Shown: positions 61,620-64,000 of the stretch, piece by piece
How the letters are laid out: each line of letters opens with the position of its first letter
Position numbering within the stretch: the stretch's first letter is position 1
NCBI GenBank assembly: GCA_963556495.2
Contig: OY747702.1
Span: 26,775,403 to 26,839,402, forward strand
Length of the DNA stretch: 64,000 bases
Source of the DNA: Valencia hispanica
Lineage: Eukaryota > Chordata > Actinopteri > Cyprinodontiformes > Valenciidae
Direction: 5' to 3'
Program-made: the position numbers and the translations under genes
Notes under the pieces: model-generated
Told to the model about the DNA's origin: nothing
Seen by the model: only the letters and a program-made list of their open reading frames with translations
Database searches by the model: none

Positions 61620-64000
61620 AGTCCTTTAAATAAATAGTGATGACAGAATTTTATATGCACTCTCAGGAGGTGAAATATTTGCTAGCGTTTTCTTGTTTAT
61701 TTACTTACACGCGGTTGATTGATTGATTACTTAATATATATACTTATATATAATTGTATGGTTAATTATTTTATCAATGTTGCATATATAACTGCAGCAA
61801 TAGGTAGTTCTACAGAGTATCCACTCAGTTGGGCTGAATACAAATGCACGCCCCAGTTTTCTGATTTTGATTTGTTCAATATTTTCTTTCTACGCCATTG
61901 TGTACTACTTTGTGTTGGTTTGAAATTATGAACTTATTGAAATGTGACAAAATGTGACAAAAAGGGCCAAGGGAAAGAAATACTTGCAAGCACAATACTT
62001 TGTCTTGGTGCTTATCTATCTCTAGCTGTACATGTATATATCTTGCATTTGTTATTTAGGTTTTAATCTTTCTGCATATACTGTCAGCAAGGTTGTATAA
62101 ACCTCTAAGCAAATATGAAATCAGGGTATTTTGTTAGTTTTTTTAGATTTGAAATCAGACCAAAACTCAGATCCTAACCATTACCTTTGGAGGGAGACAA
62201 TTGCAGCCTGCTCATTTTCATTTTCTGCCTGTGTGGTCCCCAACACTTGCCAAGCCTGTAGGGAAAAAGAGAATACAGACATCATTAAAAAGCAGGATGG
62301 AAACACCACAGCTTGTTTTCTCAGGGGGGTCAAACACAGAAGGAATAAAGAACAGAGATCTGTCACAGATGCTGCTGCTTCAGGTCAACTGGCCCAGATA
62401 AGATACAGTGCTTATCAACAATCACACCTGGGTCTTTATTTTTCTTGGTGGAAGAAGTTACCTTTAATTGATTGTTTGATTATTTTACCTTTCCCATTTT
62501 TCTTTACATCTTTTGAAATCTTGATCTGGTAAATTCTTGTAATTTAATCAAATCTCTGTGTGAAACTTACTTTGAAAGCAATTACACAAACACTACAGCC
62601 TTAGCACATCAAAGATAAGAATGTTTTACTTTTGTAGGATATTTCCTACGTTTTCCAACACAGGCATAAGGTTGCCTTATTTGCCCATCTAGTTCCAATG
62701 GTTGTGCAAAGCTGTGAGTGGAAAATTAGTAATTGCTGTACAACAATTTCATAGCAGAAATCTGATTTATTTTTAGAAACTACAAAATGTGGAAGGGGTT
62801 ATATTGAAACAGTAAAACCACAATAAATATTCCAGAGTTTGCAGCAGACACAGAAATATGTCTAGTAGATTAAAAAATGCATTAAACGCAGAAATCTGAC
62901 AACAGTTTGTATTGCAGGAACTTGAAAAGACATAATATAATTAGCATATATATTCAGTCCATATATACCTTGCAAAAATAAAACACTTTGGCTATACAGC
63001 TTTACACACAAATTGTTGTGTTAGCAGTTTTTACCCAAGCCTACTGTTTGCGGTGTCACGGAACGGAGCTAGCCAGATGAATCAGCTGTAGACTGCAATC
63101 AGCTTTGCCTTCCAACTCGTGAGAAATTTGTATAATAAATTCTTAGGCAAATTTCAGGGAATATAATCTTATTTAGTTTACAGGGAAACATATATTTTAC
63201 TAGCTCTTGAAGAGCTGAGGTGGAAGTTCATTTCACAGAATAATTTTTTTCTGCTGTTTAACCAAACCCAAAATCATCAATAAAATTTGCAGAATAAATG
63301 CTACATACAATTGGGAGGATTTTTGTTGAACTGGCTCGCGTCACTTTGACTTGTACTGAAAACAGGAATTTTTACTCATTTTTACTTTCAGAAAGTATCG
63401 GGTTTTTGCTCCGGGTTTTACCTGGGAGCACGGCAGTTGGACAAGTGGTCAATTAATTAAATTGATTGATTATTTTCCGACGAGGGTTTTTTTAGGCTTT
63501 TGTTTCACTCAAGGAAACTAGAAAGCGATGGGGGAGACGTCCTTCATGGGAACTGGGTACCCAGGCAGACAATCAGGTCTGTAATCTAGCAACACTTCAC
63601 CTCCAGACAGTCCAAAATGTCGACAGAAAGAAAAAAAGAAATAAAAGAATTAATGGGCCCAGGGGAGGAATTTGGATAATCTGAAAGAAAATCTGAAAGT
63701 TATGTTATTTATTTGTGGTTCATTTATGTGGTTTTGTTTATTTCTCTTTTATTTACTCTTGTTTACTTCTTCCAGAACTGGAGTGTTTGAGCATTAAGAT
63801 CATTTGTTTGATGGCTTGGTATAATGCAGAATGCCACACACACACACACACACACAGTAATTGTTACACATTCCATTGTAGAACTGCCGATGAGTTTCGC
63901 TGAGTTGTCCTGTGTTTTTCTTCAGGCTGGTTGGGACCCCTGCCTTCGGTCCAGCGGCACCTGGGGAGGGCCACAAGGAGCCCTAGTACCTCCCCCACCC
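61620..64000. other. Right flank, no gene called; (AC)n at about 63835-63856
   Basis: Upstream exons of the acidic-tail gene are expected here on the minus strand but none can be supported. A 133-codon plus-strand frame at 62131-62532 lacks recognisable content. The last 80 bases turn GC-rich after a TTCTTCAG sequence and could be an exon or the start of another repeat, but the window ends. Confidence 0.35.

Noticed and set aside
62131..62532. 133-codon plus-strand frame
   Set aside because: No recognisable domain, mixed composition, no splice or promoter context; chance frame remains the simplest reading.
63619..63678. Short ATG frame starting MSTERKKEIKEL as a possible gag start for the LTR element
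   Set aside because: It ends after about 20 codons, lies 2 kb from the LTR beyond host exon sequence, and shows no capsid features.
1..64000. CRISPR arrays, operons or bacterial regulatory sites
   Set aside because: The window is animal genomic DNA with introns; regular repeats seen are microsatellites or the ACTAGT palindrome.

Overview
This window is eukaryotic and almost certainly from a teleost fish. Genes are split by short introns with canonical GT/AG junctions, AATAAA signals end transcripts, and the repeats are those of fish genomes: L2-like and L1-like LINEs, hAT-type and TTAA-type DNA elements, an LTR element and long (AT)n, (GA)n and (ACAT)n tracts. The species cannot be told from the sequence.

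Layout. Positions 1-2.5 kb hold the tails of two convergent genes: a plus-strand transposase-like protein of unknown function, and a minus-strand gene with a P2X7-cytoplasmic-domain-like module interrupted by an in-frame TAG. At 3.8-4.4 kb there is a compact TTAA-flanked element and an LINE 3' stub. The core of the window is 6.8-19.7 kb. A plus-strand, apparently intact acod1/irg1 gene (cis-aconitate decarboxylase, which makes itaconate) lies head to head, about 300 bp apart, with a large minus-strand gene. That gene encodes three copies of a polytopic membrane module followed by a YrdC/Sua5 domain. Several frame breaks damage this second gene, and a 4.17-kb palindromic element packed with ACTAGT sits in its 3' UTR.

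From 20 to 44.6 kb I find no intact host gene. The interval holds nested LINE and DNA elements (a three-level nest at 24.4-28.4 kb), a diverged family of locally repeated sequence, and two broken pieces of an acod1 duplicate in opposite orientations. One piece lies beside or around a hAT-like element. From 44.6 to 57.0 kb a decayed L1-like LINE with a very long G-rich 3' region is interrupted by a nearly full-length decayed L2-like LINE. From 57 to 64 kb there is an isolated immunoglobulin light-chain leader plus framework-1 fragment with an octamer-like promoter motif, the last two exons of an unidentified minus-strand gene with an acidic C-terminus, and an LTR with its primer-binding site inserted 14 bases from that gene's last splice acceptor.

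The most interesting hypothesis is functional. An itaconate-producing enzyme and a multi-module membrane protein, tentatively resembling succinate/acetate carriers, may share one divergent promoter. That would make the membrane/YrdC protein a candidate partner of itaconate metabolism. This is inference from position and fold impression only.
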